From positions 1 to 64,000 of the forward strand of contig NZ_JAOSID010000001.1 of assembly GCF_030588185.1 (NCBI RefSeq): a stretch of 64,000 nt of DNA, given 5' to 3'. Source of the DNA: Candidatus Phytoplasma melaleucae. GTDB lineage: Bacteria; Bacillota_I; Bacilli_A; Acholeplasmatales; Acholeplasmataceae. Positions 1 through 8,469 of the stretch are shown here, piece by piece (the stretch's first letter is position 1; each line of letters begins with the position of its first letter). The notes beneath the pieces are model-generated. The model ran no database searches. It saw only the letters and a list, made by a program, of their open reading frames with translations, and was not told where the DNA came from. A program made the translations under genes and the position numbers.

Positions 1-44
1 GTACAATTAAATTAGAAATTTATGATATAGGAGAAATTTATAAT

Positions 45-461
45 ATGGCCACTATTTTTAGCAATATTATCCAAAGAAAAATTCCAAGTTATATTATATA
101 CGAAGATAACTTAGTAATAGCTTTTTTAGATATTTCCCAAGTTACTAAAGGCCATACTTTAGTTATAACCAAGCAAGAATATTCTAGTATAATTGACGTA
201 CCTAATAATGTTTTTGTCCATTTATTCCAAATAGTTCATAGAATAAGCCAAGTTTTAATGAAAACTTTCAAAGCTAAAGGTTTTAATTTGCTTAATAATA
301 ACGGAGAAATAGCAGGACAAAAAATACCACATTGTCATATACATATAATACCTCGTTATAAATTACAAGAAGTTGATTTTATTTTTAAGAACAATATGCA
401 TAAACTCAAATCAACAGACTATGAAAAAATCCAAAATGATATTCTTAATAATTGGAATTAA
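45..461 (+). CDS. hit: HIT-family nucleotide-binding protein
   Basis: A 138-residue histidine-triad protein. The signature lies near the C-terminus as H96-C97-H98-I99-H100, matching the H-x-H-x-H pattern whose middle histidine acts in nucleotide phosphoramidase/hydrolase chemistry in Hint-type proteins. The N-terminus (IFSNIIQRKIPSY followed by AFLDI) matches the usual start of Hint proteins, so the ATG at 45 is preferred. A Shine-Dalgarno-like AGGAG at about 29-33 is well spaced for it, although the frame stays open to the window edge. Soluble, cytoplasmic. The exact substrate cannot be told from sequence. Confidence 0.9.
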   Translation: MATIFSNIIQRKIPSYIIYEDNLVIAFLDISQVTKGHTLVITKQEYSSIIDVPNNVFVHLFQIVHRISQVLMKTFKAKGFNLLNNNGEIAGQKIPHCHIHIIPRYKLQEVDFIFKNNMHKLKSTDYEKIQNDILNNWN

Positions 462-550
462 TAACAAAAAGATGCTTTTTTAATTAAAACTTATCAAGTA
501 AATAAAAAACATTGTGTAAAAATAAAAAAAGGATATGGTAATAATAAATT

Positions 551-1228
551 ATGCAATGGCCAAGAAAAAAAAGTAAGACTCAAACAACAGGCGAAGAGAT
601 TGCAAACGCTATTTCACATGGTTTAATGATTCCTTTTAGTATTATTATTTATTTTATATATAAAAGAATTTTTTTGCAATCTAAAAGCATTCCTAAAATA
701 TATTTAATGTTATTTACGGGAAGTATGTTGGTTCTTTACTTATTTAGTTGTTTATATCACTCTTTAGCTTTTGCAAAAAATAAGCGCATTTTAAACCAAC
801 TAGACCACATCGGTATCTATTTATTAATCTGGGGTAGTTTTATTCCTTTTTTATTTTTAAATCAGAAACTACAACACCCTATTTGGTATTTAAAGATTAT
901 TAATTGGGGAGACTTTTTTTTCATTATCCAAACAATAGTTGTATTTTTAGGTATTTTTTTCAAAATATTTTATTTTAAGAAAGGTAACCGAATACATTTG
1001 TTGTTATATCTAATATTGGGTTGGAGTGGTATTTTTTTAATAAATACTTTGAAATATTCTTTAGCGATATTATTTTTGTTGTTACTAGAAGGAGTATTTT
1101 ACAGCACAGGGGTTTTCTTTTATTGTAATTCACAGAAAAAATATTATCATTTTATTTGGCATTTATTCGTTATAATGGGAAATATTTGTCATGTTTATGC
1201 TATTTATTTGTTTATAAATAGATTATAA
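551..1228 (+). CDS. hlyIII: Haemolysin III / YqfA-type membrane protein
   Basis: 225 residues with about seven hydrophobic segments. It carries the conserved HlyIII/PAQR motifs: EEIANAISHG near residues 16-25, SCLYHSL around 66-72, a DHIGIYLLIWGSF segment, and the paired histidines WHLFVIMGNICH near the C-terminus. In eukaryotic PAQR relatives these histidines and the aspartate bind zinc and form a ceramidase-like site. The bacterial role is uncertain and the name haemolysin is historical. AAAAGGA at about 527-533 precedes the ATG. It lies about 90 bp after the HIT gene on the same strand and converges on ruvB. Confidence 0.9.
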   Translation: MQWPRKKSKTQTTGEEIANAISHGLMIPFSIIIYFIYKRIFLQSKSIPKIYLMLFTGSMLVLYLFSCLYHSLAFAKNKRILNQLDHIGIYLLIWGSFIPFLFLNQKLQHPIWYLKIINWGDFFFIIQTIVVFLGIFFKIFYFKKGNRIHLLLYLILGWSGIFLINTLKYSLAILFLLLLEGVFYSTGVFFYCNSQKKYYHFIWHLFVIMGNICHVYAIYLFINRL

Positions 1229-1487
1229 ATAATTTTTTTATTAGCCTGGAAATTAAGTTGCATTAAAAAGTTTTATATTTATGATGCTTCCGTTTCGATA
1301 CTATTAAAAATCATATTTACACAAAAACTTTATTCGAATTTAAACTTAAATATTTTTGGTATTTAAAATAAAACTTTTCTATTTTATCATAACTTAATTA
1401 AAATAACTATATAAATTTCATTATATAACTAAAAATTAACTTTTGTTAATTGATCAAGTTCCAATTTGCCAAATAACCAAAAATAAT

Positions 1488-2492
1488 TCAATTAATTTTT
1501 TTTTTATTTTTGCGCAAAAGACTTATAGTCAAGCTAGTAGCTATTCGACCTTTAATAGTTCTTTTAACATATCCTTCTTTGATTAAATAAGGTTCATAAA
1601 CCTCTTCAATCGTAAATATTTCTTCTCCTATTGTAGCTGCAATATTCTTAATACCTACAGGCCCACCATTAAATTTATAAACTAAATTAGTTAAATAATT
1701 ATAATCAGTTTCAGTTAACCCGTTATCATCTATTTTTAACTTTTTTAAAGTTTCTAAAGTGATTTGATGAGTAATGATTTTATTGGAATAAATTTCTGCA
1801 AAATCTCGTACTCTTCTAAATAAACGATTAGCTATTCTAGGAGTCCCTCTGCTTCTTTTAGCTAATTCGATCAAAGCTTTTTGTTCAAAGATATTGCCAT
1901 AAATAGATGCTATTCTTTCTAAAATTAATTTTAATTCTTCTTCTGTGTAATAATCTAGTTTAAGAGTAAGACCAAAACGATCTCTTAAAGGAAAAGAAAT
2001 CTGGCCAAATTTAGTTGTAGCTCCAATTAAAGAAAATGGAGCTAAATCAATTCTAATAGTTCTTCTTTCGTTATCTTTGCCAATAATAATATCTAAAGCA
2101 TAATCTTCCATAGCAGAGTATAAAACTTCTTCTATAGCTTTTGGGAGACGATGAATCTCATCTATAAACAAAATATCTCCAGGTTGCAGACTACTTAGAA
2201 GAGCTGATAAATCCCCAATCTTTTCCATAATTGCCCCACTTGTAATTTTAAAATTAGCTTTTAATTCATTAGCTATGATTTTAGCTAAAGTAGTTTTACC
2301 TAACCCAGGAGGCCCATAGAATAAAAGATGATCCAAAGGTTCTTTTCTTTTTTGCGACGCTTTAATATTAACACTTAAAAGATGTTTAATATTTTCTTGT
2401 CCTGTATACTGGTTTAAAGTTTGTGGTCTTAAAAATTGTTCATCTTTATTGTTATTATTAATCTCTTGATTTATAAAATTTTTTTTATTCAT
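1488..2492 (-). CDS. ruvB: Holliday junction branch-migration ATPase RuvB
   Basis: 334 residues, the normal family length. AAA+ ATPase with Walker A GPPGLGKTT near residues 60-68, Walker B FIDEIH around 109-114, a sensor GATT motif and the arginine-bearing GTPRIANRLFRRVRD segment, followed by the winged-helix DNA-binding domain. It forms the hexameric motor that pulls DNA through the RuvA-held junction. It follows ruvA by 13 bp, so the two are co-transcribed. No resolvase RuvC is nearby; RecU, encoded at 50566-51132, is the likely partner resolvase. Confidence 0.97.
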   Translation of the reverse strand: MNKKNFINQEINNNNKDEQFLRPQTLNQYTGQENIKHLLSVNIKASQKRKEPLDHLLFYGPPGLGKTTLAKIIANELKANFKITSGAIMEKIGDLSALLSSLQPGDILFIDEIHRLPKAIEEVLYSAMEDYALDIIIGKDNERRTIRIDLAPFSLIGATTKFGQISFPLRDRFGLTLKLDYYTEEELKLILERIASIYGNIFEQKALIELAKRSRGTPRIANRLFRRVRDFAEIYSNKIITHQITLETLKKLKIDDNGLTETDYNYLTNLVYKFNGGPVGIKNIAATIGEEIFTIEEVYEPYLIKEGYVKRTIKGRIATSLTISLLRKNKKKIN

Positions 2493-2505
2493 ATATAAAT
2501 AAATC

Positions 2506-3066
2506 CTATTTTTTTAAATTTAAAAGCGATAAAGCTTCTTTAATCATTAATTCTAAACTTTGGTTAGAATCTAATTTATATAAAATCATTTCTATTGTAT
2601 GTTTTTTAAACCCTAAGTTCAGTAAGGCTTCTTTGACATCTTTTTGTTTACAAGTTAATTTATTTTTATCTGTGATAAACAAATTATTTTTTAAACTAAA
2701 AAGAATTTGTTGAGCAGTTTTGTTACCAATTCCTGGAAATTGTATTAAAAAAGATATATCATCATCTTGAATAGCTTTTTGAACTTGAGAACAAAATTCA
2801 GGATTAGTCATTACTATAGCACTTTTAGGGCCTATGCCTGGAAGAGCAATTAATTTTTTAAAAAATAAAAGAGATTCAATATCAACAAAACCATATAAAG
2901 AACGTATATTTTCCTGGATATGATAATAGGTAAACAATTTGATTTTCTGATTTAGCTGAAAAATATAAGGATTGCAAAAATAAATTTCGTAACCGATATC
3001 ATGGTTTTCAATAATTATAATATTATTATTAATTGATTTAACTGTGCCTATAACATAATAATACAT
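2506..3066 (-). CDS. ruvA: Holliday junction-binding protein RuvA
   Basis: 186 residues: an N-terminal OB-fold (residues 1-60) beginning MYYYVIGTV, then two helix-hairpin-helix motifs, LIALPGIGPKSA near 72-83 and LIQFPGIGNKTA near 106-117, then a short C-terminal domain III. It binds four-way junctions as a tetramer and recruits RuvB. A strong ribosome-binding site (AGGAGG) sits about 9 bases before the ATG. First gene of the ruvAB pair. Confidence 0.95.
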   Translation of the reverse strand: MYYYVIGTVKSINNNIIIIENHDIGYEIYFCNPYIFQLNQKIKLFTYYHIQENIRSLYGFVDIESLLFFKKLIALPGIGPKSAIVMTNPEFCSQVQKAIQDDDISFLIQFPGIGNKTAQQILFSLKNNLFITDKNKLTCKQKDVKEALLNLGFKKHTIEMILYKLDSNQSLELMIKEALSLLNLKK

Positions 3067-3377
3067 GATCTTTTTCCTCCTAATATTTCTAATATTTTAG
3101 ATTTTATGAAAATACGGCTAAAAATAATTTTATATGGCGCTTACAAATTAATTATTGATCTAAAACTAATACTATATAATGCTTGCCAATATTTGATTTT
3201 ATGTACAAAAACAAAGTTGAAAGACAAGCATCTTGGAATTAAGATAATTTTTATAAATAAAGAAAGTATATTTTGTATACTTATAGCGTGGTACAAAAGA
3301 TAATTATTTATAATTGTACTTTGAAAATAAAAATAAATAGCAAATAATCATTAGAAAGCGAAGAAATTATATTATAC

Positions 3378-4163
3378 ATGAATCCGAACGCGATTATGAA
3401 AAGTTTTTTATTCATATGTTTAGCCGTAATTAGTATATTTTTACTTCAGAGTTATTATGAAATAATAACATCATATAGCAGTAAAAAACAATTTACAGAA
3501 ATAAGAAATAAATTTAATTGCAAAGGGCAATTATTATCATCATTAAATGATAATGAAAACCCAAAAAATATTTACACTTCCAGTATTTTTAAATTTAAAC
3601 CAGTTGCTAGATTAGATGATGAAGGCAAAATAGAAGTTATGTACGATTATAATCAACAAGCACTATTGCAAAGGAAAATTTATAAACAAGATAATCAAAT
3701 TTATTACTACGAATATAATGCCCAAAATCAAATTATAAAAAAAATAAAAACCAAAAACGAATTTTTTCTAAGTGAAGCAAATCGACAAAATTTTTATTTA
3801 TACGAATACAATGATAAAGATCAATTAATTACTATTAAAAATAATCAAAATCAAATTCAATTTGAGTATCAATACGATAGAAAAGGCCAGTTAATTAGAA
3901 AAATAAAACATAATTTGCATGGTAAGCCTGATTTTTATAAATCTGTGTATATTTATAAATATAACGATAAAGGACAAAGAATCGAGAAACTATATGATAG
4001 TATTATTCGCTTTAAAAAAAAATTGTTTTTTAAATATAGCACTTATAAAAAAATAAATCAGCTTATATATACTTATAAGTATAATAACGAAAATCAAAGA
4101 ATTAAGAAAATAACCAAAAACGGCAATGAATATACTTATAAATATTATGAATTTGAATCATGA
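3378..4163 (+). CDS. Membrane-anchored or secreted YD-repeat protein (DUF2963-like)
   Basis: 261 residues. A single N-terminal hydrophobic segment (about residues 8-26, FLFICLAVISIFLL) could be a signal peptide or anchor. The rest is hydrophilic and built from at least five irregular copies of a tyrosine-rich unit of the form Y-x-Y-N-x-x-x-Q-x-I-x-K-I, for example YYEYNAQNQIIKKI, YEYNDKDQLITI, YQYDRKGQLIRKI, YKYNDKGQRIEKL and YKYNNENQRIKKI. Phytoplasmas carry many such proteins, annotated DUF2963; the unit also resembles RHS/YD repeats. The function is unknown; surface exposure or secretion is inferred from the topology. A second ATG at 3396 is an alternative start. Confidence 0.65.
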   Translation: MNPNAIMKSFLFICLAVISIFLLQSYYEIITSYSSKKQFTEIRNKFNCKGQLLSSLNDNENPKNIYTSSIFKFKPVARLDDEGKIEVMYDYNQQALLQRKIYKQDNQIYYYEYNAQNQIIKKIKTKNEFFLSEANRQNFYLYEYNDKDQLITIKNNQNQIQFEYQYDRKGQLIRKIKHNLHGKPDFYKSVYIYKYNDKGQRIEKLYDSIIRFKKKLFFKYSTYKKINQLIYTYKYNNENQRIKKITKNGNEYTYKYYEFES

Positions 4164-4195
4164 GATTAAAAACAAACCCGTGAATAAACAAAAAT

Positions 4196-4221
4196 AAAAA
4201 CAATCATGCACGATTGTTTTT
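4196..4221. terminator. Bidirectional rho-independent terminator
   Basis: An inverted repeat AAAAACAATC ... GATTGTTTTT around a six-base loop, flanked by A and T runs on both sides. It lies between the end of the YD-repeat gene (+) and the end of the polA exonuclease gene (-), so it can stop transcription from either direction. Confidence 0.6.
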
Positions 4222-4253
4222 ATTTTTTAAATTATATTTTTTAAAGAAATCGC

Positions 4254-5827
4254 TTAGTAAATGTTGATTAAATGATTGTATATTAGTTTGTATATCGGGA
4301 TAGAATCAATGTGTTCGTGCCATTTGTAACGGTCCATTACATGTAAGCCCCCCACACCACCGTACAAGCAAATTTCTAAGCATACGGCGGTTGAGTAAGT
4401 AAAATTACTCTTTTTCTTTCGCCTTGTGAATGGCTTTCCCATTCGCCTTGGTCGGTCAGTACATCTAAATATTCCAATTTAAACTTTGAATTTCCGACGA
4501 CTACTACGATGTTGCTTTCTCCTTGCTTTTCATCAAATATGTTTTAATTTTCTTAAAATTAAGAAAAGTTTAGGAGGATCAAAGTTACTCTTAATATCTA
4601 CCAAAACAGTTTTAGGGGAAATAACCTATGCTTTTCATCTGTTTCTACAATAAAACAAAACTTTTACAGCTAGGTGAGTTTGAGGTTAATTTTTTTGCCA
4701 TGTTACAAAACATGATAATAATTTTATATATCGACTATATGAAATATATAAACGCCCTCAAGTTACAGATTAACTAACTAACTTGAAAACTTAAGTTTAA
4801 TGTTATTCTATAAGTTCTTTATTACTCTGCTTTTTTTCTTAGGCCTATTTCAAGGCTTCACCATAACTATTCTTTCCACTTGCGTATTATTATCAGCTAA
4901 GATAACTTTATCTTAAACTTAAACCGCTTTTATGTTTTGCTGTAATCTAAATTTCTTTCGATTTTTAAATCAAACATATGTGGTCGTATATTATTATGAT
5001 ACGTGTAATTGGTTAAATTACTCGACATTAAGGCATCTTTTGCGCCCATAGTCAAAAGATAAAGGAACAAATTCATTTAATAGAACTAAGAAACGATTAA
5101 AAAATAACTTTTCTTTAAAATCAATAAATTTTATTTTTAATTTATCTGGCATTTTTTCTAAATTTCTAAAAAGATTATCTAAACTTTCGAATTGATTTAA
5201 CAATTTAGTAGCAGTTTTAGGGCCAATAGTAGGAATGCCTTTAATATTATCTGAAGAATCCCCTACCATACTTTTAAAATCAACGATTTGTGATGGTTTT
5301 AAATTATATTTATGCCATAAAAATTGAGGATCATAATAAATAACTTTTGTTAACCCTTGTTTAATTAAACAAACAGTAATATTGTTATCAATAAGTTGTA
5401 AAAAATCTTTATCACTAGAATAAATAAAAGTCATGATATTATTAATACTAGCTTGTTTAGCAATAGTAGCAATAATATCATCAGCTTCGTAACCGTCTTG
5501 AGAATGATATCTAATACCTGAAAGCGTTAGATACTCTTTAGCTAAATTAATTTGTTTGATTAGAGATGGAGGAGTAGGGGCACGTCCTTTTTTATAATCT
5601 AGATATATTTCGTGTTTTTTGGTTCTATGTTTTGAATCAAAAGCGACTAAAATATGTTTTTGCGTTTTAGCCAAAATTTTTTCAAACATATTAATGAAAA
5701 TCATCAATGCACGCAAATTTTCATTTGAATCATTTGCGTTTGGATTTAATTTATTTTGTTTATAAAAAGTAGCATAATAAGCCCTAAAAATTAATGCATT
5801 ACCATCAACTAAGATCAAATTTTCCAC
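4254..5827 (-). CDS. polA: 5'-3' exonuclease (PolA N-terminal type), interrupted by a group II intron
   Basis: Exon 1 is 5827 to 5048 (260 codons) and carries the FEN/5'-3' exonuclease fold: LILVDGNALIFRAYY at the start, the acidic motif GYEADDIIAT, the YSSDKDFLQLID motif, and the helix-3-turn-helix segment SSDNIKGIPTIGPKTA. Mollicute relatives have this domain as a separate protein of about 290 residues. Without splicing the frame runs into the intron and stops at 5018 after a foreign tail (RKRCLNVE). Removing about 740 nt (5047-4308, or 5048-4309; both give the same mRNA) joins FDY to DSIPIYKLIYN and ends at 4254, giving 277 residues. Role: removal of RNA primers and flaps. It is third in the order ftsY-ffh-polA. 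Confidence 0.75.
4308..5047 (-). mobile_element. ORF-less group II intron inserted in the polA exonuclease gene
   Basis: About 740 nt on the minus strand. The 5' end reads GGGCGC, close to the GTGCG consensus, and is followed by a segment resembling the start of the lactococcal Ll.LtrB intron by eye (TTAATGTCGAGTAATTTAA compared with TTAAGTCAAGTAGTTTAA). A 34-nt domain V lies at 4390-4357, with a domain VI-like stem after it. ATAGTCGA (4738-4731) pairs with the last eight exon bases TTGACTAT with one G-U pair, as EBS1/IBS1 should. AAGATAAAG (4914-4906) is fully complementary to the next exon block CTTTATCTT, a possible EBS2/IBS2. No reverse transcriptase or maturase ORF is present, so splicing would need self-splicing or a maturase supplied in trans. 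Confidence 0.75.
4357..4390 (-). ncRNA. Group II intron domain V
   Basis: Read on the minus strand this is exactly 34 nt, with CCGCCGTAT pairing to GTACGGTGG (nine pairs, one G-U), a two-base TT bulge, and a GAAA tetraloop closed by a five-pair upper stem. That is the canonical domain V geometry. Positions 2-4 are CGC, an accepted form of the catalytic triad. The outermost pairs differ from the common GAG/TTC but stay paired. The upper stem has two U-U mismatches, which may weaken activity. Confidence 0.75.
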
Positions 5828-5883
5828 TCTTAAATTTTGCCCTTCTAAAATTTAACATAAAAGAATTTCATGTCCATCTATTT

Positions 5884-7248
5884 TTATTTTTGATTAATAA
5901 ACTTGTTTAGTAGATCTTGGTAATTAGAATTATCTCCTAGATTAGAATCTAAATTCTTAATATTTTTAGCTATCTTTTTCTGCTTTTCAAGGAAATCTAT
6001 CAAATAAGTAATTTCTTTGAAAGTAGTCCCAGAACCTTTCATAATTCTTGTTCTTCTACGATTATTAAATTTAATCAATTGAGGATCTAGTTTTTCTTCT
6101 ATAGTCATACTATTAATAATTGATTCAAGTTTATTGACAATATTATCTTCTACCAAAGGCATATTCTGTATTTGAGAATTTATTCCAGGAATAAAATTTA
6201 GCATTCTTTTTAGAGAACCAAATTTTTTTAACATATTTAATTGTTTTTGGAAATCATAATAATTATAATCCTCTTGCAAAAGTCTATCTATAAGTTTTTC
6301 TTTTTGTTGTGAATTTATTTTATCTTCGATATTTTCCATTAAAGTTAAAATATCTCCCATCCCTAAAATTCGAGATACTATGCGTTCAGGATAAAACAAT
6401 TCAAAATTATCATCATTAGGTTTTTCAGATGAAGAAATAAATTTAATAGGTAGTTTAGTAATATGTTTAATTGATAAAATAGAACCTCCTTTAATATCAG
6501 CATCCATTTTAGTCATAATAACTCCCGTAGCGGTCATTTGTTCATGAATTTTTTTAACTGTATGAGCCACTTGCTGTCCTAAAAGAACATCTGCTACAAT
6601 TAAAGTTTCTACAGGTTTGATTTTTTCTTTAATATTTTTGATTTGTTCAAAAACTTCTGTTGTTATAGAAGAGAATCCTGCTGTATCGATAATTACGATG
6701 TCAAAATTATTCATTTGAGCATATTGTAACCCGCCATGAATAACATGTAAAATCTTTTCGTTGGGGTGAGAAAAAACATGAATGTTAATTTTATCACCTA
6801 TTTCTTCTAGTTGCTGAACAGCTCCTGGTCTGTAATGATCAGCAGCGATCAATAAAACTTTTTTCTTCATCTTACCATGAATTAAAAAAGATAATTTACC
6901 AGCTACTGTTGTTTTGCCGCTTCCTTGAAGACCAACCAACAAAATAATATTTAAATTATTTTTGGTTAAACTAAGAGATTCTTCTCGCGGCCCTAAAATT
7001 TCTATTAAAGTGTTTTGGATAATCTGAATGATTTGTTCTTGTGGAGCTGATCCTTTTAGTATTTGTTTTCCTAAAATTTTTTGATAAATTAATTTATTAA
7101 ATTCAGTAATTACTTCATAATCTACATCAGATTCTAAAAACGACAATCGAACTTCTTTCATGATTTCTTCTAAATCATTTTCTTTAAAATATTTTTTTCT
7201 TCGAATGACATTGATTATTTTTTGTAAATTTTGGTTTAAAAAACTCAT
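5884..7248 (-). CDS. ffh: Signal recognition particle GTPase Ffh (SRP54)
   Basis: 454 residues: N domain, G domain with GLQGSGKTT (P-loop), DTAGF and TKMDAD, then a methionine-rich M domain with RRTRIMKGSGT that binds SRP RNA and signal peptides. It pairs with the receptor FtsY, encoded 32 bp upstream, to deliver membrane proteins to the Sec translocon. AAGGAG precedes the ATG with good spacing. No SRP RNA gene was seen in the window. Confidence 0.97.
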   Translation of the reverse strand: MSFLNQNLQKIINVIRRKKYFKENDLEEIMKEVRLSFLESDVDYEVITEFNKLIYQKILGKQILKGSAPQEQIIQIIQNTLIEILGPREESLSLTKNNLNIILLVGLQGSGKTTVAGKLSFLIHGKMKKKVLLIAADHYRPGAVQQLEEIGDKINIHVFSHPNEKILHVIHGGLQYAQMNNFDIVIIDTAGFSSITTEVFEQIKNIKEKIKPVETLIVADVLLGQQVAHTVKKIHEQMTATGVIMTKMDADIKGGSILSIKHITKLPIKFISSSEKPNDDNFELFYPERIVSRILGMGDILTLMENIEDKINSQQKEKLIDRLLQEDYNYYDFQKQLNMLKKFGSLKRMLNFIPGINSQIQNMPLVEDNIVNKLESIINSMTIEEKLDPQLIKFNNRRRTRIMKGSGTTFKEITYLIDFLEKQKKIAKNIKNLDSNLGDNSNYQDLLNKFINQK

Positions 7249-7280
7249 TTATTTATTTTCTCCTTTTATCCCTTATTCCT

Positions 7281-8288
7281 TTATTCATTTGTAAAATTTT
7301 CTGCATTATATTTGCCGCTATCATCAAATAAATTATTTACATAATTTTTTATATCAAAGGCAATTAAATCTTCTGGGTTTTCTCCTATACCTAGATATTT
7401 TGTAGCAAGATTGTAGAGATATTTAACTGATAAGATTAACCCGCCTTGAGCTGCCCCATCTATCTTAGTGAAAATAACCCCCGTTATAGTTATTCTTTGT
7501 TGAAATAATTCTATTTGATTTAAACCATTTTGTCCTATCATAGCATCTAAAATTAAAAAAGTTTCATGCGGGGCTTGAGGATCTTGTTTGGTAATTACTC
7601 TTTTGATTTTTTCTAGTTCTTGCATTAAATTAACTTTATTTTGTAATCTTCCGGAAGTATCGCATAGAATAAAATCAAAACTTTTATTTTTGGCATATTT
7701 TAAGGCATTAAAAATAAGACTAGAAGGGTTAGTCGTGTTATAATTAAAAAAAACTTCACTTTGAATTTGTGTACCCCAAACTTTTAATTGTTCAATTGCC
7801 CCTGCTCGAAAAGTATCACCAGCAACTAAAAGAACTTTTTTACCTTTTTTTTGCAGTTGCGCAGCTAATTTAGCAATAGTAGTAGTTTTACCTACGCCGT
7901 TAACCCCAACAAATAAGTATATTTTAGGTGTCTGTTGAATAGTATGAGACATCTCTTTTTTTGCGTTTATGTTTTCACATATATCATTCGCATGATAAAA
8001 AGATAAAATTTCTTGTTTAATTAAAATTAATAATTCTGTAGATTGATCAATTTTATTTTTTTTCATAGTCATTTTGATACGCGATATCAAAGCATTAGTA
8101 GTTTGGATGCCTACATCTGCTTTAATTAACAAAATTTCTAGTTCGTCTAACCAACTTACATCAATAAATTTTTTATTTTTTATATTAGTTGCCCATTTAG
8201 CAAAATTATTTTTAACTTTTTGCACACCTAAAAAAGAAGTTTTTTTTCTTTTTTGTTTAAAAAAATTCATTAAAAAATTCAAAAACAC
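7281..8288 (-). CDS. ftsY: Signal recognition particle receptor FtsY
   Basis: 335 residues: a very short basic N-terminal region in place of the long acidic A domain of E. coli, then the NG GTPase core with GVNGVGKTTTIAKLA, DTSGRL and TKIDGAAQGG. It docks Ffh-ribosome complexes at the membrane. The GTG at 8288 is favoured as start because AAGGAA lies about 9 bases before it; the in-frame ATG at 8270 lacks a close ribosome-binding site. First of the ftsY-ffh-polA run. Confidence 0.95.
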   Translation of the reverse strand: MFLNFLMNFFKQKRKKTSFLGVQKVKNNFAKWATNIKNKKFIDVSWLDELEILLIKADVGIQTTNALISRIKMTMKKNKIDQSTELLILIKQEILSFYHANDICENINAKKEMSHTIQQTPKIYLFVGVNGVGKTTTIAKLAAQLQKKGKKVLLVAGDTFRAGAIEQLKVWGTQIQSEVFFNYNTTNPSSLIFNALKYAKNKSFDFILCDTSGRLQNKVNLMQELEKIKRVITKQDPQAPHETFLILDAMIGQNGLNQIELFQQRITITGVIFTKIDGAAQGGLILSVKYLYNLATKYLGIGENPEDLIAFDIKNYVNNLFDDSGKYNAENFTNE

Positions 8289-8469
8289 AACTATTATTCC
8301 TTTCTTTCCCTATTTTTACTCTAATTTGCGGAATAAACCAATTAAAATTTCTATATTAATTGGAGACAACAACAAATAATATCATAAATTAAATTTGTTT
8401 CTCTTGAAATTTTTTATGCAAAAAACTTATTCTCTTTTTGAGCATAGATATTTTCCTCGAGAAAAAATT

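Noticed and set aside
3106-3303. 65-codon ORF between ruvA and the YD-repeat gene
   Set aside because: No ribosome-binding site, no family resemblance and composition like the surrounding intergenic DNA.
4254-4442. 62-codon minus-strand ORF as an independent gene
   Set aside because: It covers domains V and VI of the group II intron and the second exon of the exonuclease; its reading frame is explained by those.
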